From: Prorocentrum cordatum
Lineage: Eukaryota; Sar; Dinophyceae; Prorocentrales; Prorocentraceae
Reading direction: 5' to 3'
DNA length: 64,000 nt
Assembly (NCBI GenBank): GCA_963575745.1
Contig: CAUYUJ010018333.1
Span: 27,910-91,909, forward strand
A program made the position numbers and the translations under genes. Positions 62,890 through 64,000 of the stretch are shown in pieces; the stretch's first letter is position 1, and each line of letters opens with the position of its first letter. Below the pieces are notes generated by a model, which was not told the origin of the DNA, did no database searches, and saw nothing but the letters and a program-made list of their open reading frames with translations.

Positions 62890-63690
62890 CGCCTTGACGC
62901 TCTCGCCTCGGCGCCGGCTACATTCGCATTGAAAATGAAGCTCACGCTCGAGCGGTTTGGGGGGGCGCCGAAACCGTCCCTCCAACAAGAACTCCTTGTT
63001 CTCTCAGGGCCGGTGGTGTTGCTCGCCGCCGGACGCCGCCGTCCAAACACAACCAGCGTTACCGCTCGAGACGTCCTCCTGTTTTACCTTGGACTTGCGC
63101 GCTACTATTTCTCTCATCGGCGCCGCCGCCCCCAGCAACCACAACGCTCCTGCTCGAGAGTTCCTCCCTTTTTTACTCAAGGCTGTGCTCCTCCTCGCCG
63201 CCGAAAACCGCCGTCCCGACAAAACCAGCGCTCCCGCCCGAGACTTCCTCCCGTTTCACGCTGGATACTCTTTTGAATTGGCGCCGCTCCCAGCAGGAAC
63301 AACGCTCCCGCTCGAGGCTTCCTCCTTTGTTCCTCAGGACGGTGCTGTTCCTCGCCGCCGACAGCCCCCGTCCCGACAAAACCACAGCACGCTCGAGGCT
63401 TCCTCCCTTCTTACTCGAGGCGGTGTTCCTCCTCGCCGCCGACAACCGCCGTCCCATTAAAACCAGCGAGCCCGCTCGAGACTTTTGTTTTGCGCTTGAC
63501 AAGCGCCCTACTCTCTTCAGTATTGGCGCCGCTCCCAGCAGCAACCGCAGCCCTGCTCGAGACTTCCTCCCATTCTATTCTGGGCCAGGTCTTTGCCCCG
63601 CCGCCGATAGCCCCCATCCCCACCAGGGCAATCCTGTCGCTCGATACTTCCTCGTGCTTTACCCCTGGCTGGGGCTCAACTGGCAGTCTC
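62890..63690. repeat. Repeat family J, long degenerate array
   Basis: Units of roughly 80-100 bp with CGAGACTTCCTCCC, GCGGTGTTCCTCCTCGCCGC and CGACAACCGCCGTCCC. Open frames are by-products. Confidence 0.75.
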
Positions 63691-63859
63691 GCTTCGAGGC
63701 TGGATATGTTGGAATTTCTTGGAGGAGGGATTTGCAATATCTCATTTGGCGGGAGATCTGGGAATGGGAATGACGGACCCAACTATAGAACATGAGTTTC
63801 CCATGATGAGGATGGTTAATTCTCATGATGGTATCATGCTGCGTGACGAAACATTGCGC

Positions 63860-63960
63860 CTAGCGGTTAAATTAATTGTTGTTGTTGTTGAATTCTCGCT
63901 GCTGAAGAATAGTTGTTGTTGATTCCCACCATCGGTTACCATTGTATTTTTCAATTTAAG
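63860..63960. mobile_element. Family I terminal fragment at window end
   Basis: GTTGTTGTTGTTG tract, then GCTGCTGAAGAATAGTTGTT, the family I terminal signature. 63961-64000 continues with GGGGCTTGCACCCTG, also seen after copies 2 and 3. Confidence 0.65.
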
Positions 63961-64000
63961 GGCTTCCCCGGGGCTTGCACCCTGCTCAAGCCCTGTTGAT

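Overview
The window looks like nuclear DNA of a dinoflagellate. Four things point that way: a relict copy of the dinoflagellate spliced leader in front of the best gene (3683-3704); a Ty1/copia-type retroelement with dinoflagellate-like polyprotein segments; candidate introns with GC-AG and GA-AG ends that sit in short direct repeats; and a very GC-rich, gene-poor landscape of short inverted-repeat elements and microsatellites. Species cannot be named from the sequence. Only one ordinary gene is clear. A second is deduced from a spliced reconstruction, and a few exon-like pieces are probable. Most long open frames here are by-products of GC-rich tandem repeats.

Layout. 1-2660 is a 90-bp satellite. 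2788-2977 is a terminal-inverted-repeat (TIR) element. 3683-5087 is a retroposed-looking gene for a secreted protein with a beta-trefoil, a Pro/Thr/Ser linker and a GDPH domain. 5790-7710 holds a foldback element and simple repeats. 8137-22952 is one decayed copia-type retrotransposon with LTRs, primer-binding site, gag, protease, methyltransferase-like segment, integrase, RT and RNase H. It lies inside a ~162-bp satellite (7861-8136 and 22953-23640). A tRNA 2'-phosphotransferase (Tpt1/KptA)-like fragment lies between its gag and protease. About 20 copies of a 14-nt hairpin that reads Ala-Gly-x-Pro-Ala are scattered through it.

23.6-64 kb is a mosaic of non-autonomous elements of about 120-190 bp in at least eight families (named here A, B, D, E, H, L, M1, P), larger foldbacks, repeats with GTT tracts (family I), and minisatellites. 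The 100-N gap at 38901-39000 falls in a TCC tract. Between these elements lie GC-rich segments that read as Ala-rich or coiled-coil protein. At 53801-54676 removing two GTC-rich segments with GC-AG ends joins three exons in frame. At 27976-28305 a GA-AG segment behaves the same way, and at 56637-56806 a family A element has GC-AG ends within a direct repeat. Family H has three copies of exactly 175 bp, each with a 5-bp target duplication, and the window contains a homologous unoccupied site.

Taken together, the strongest theme is intron-like mobile elements (introners) building the gene structure of this region, next to a retrotransposon with unusual accessory content. Family relationships were found by eye, so boundaries are good to a few bases where stated and approximate otherwise.
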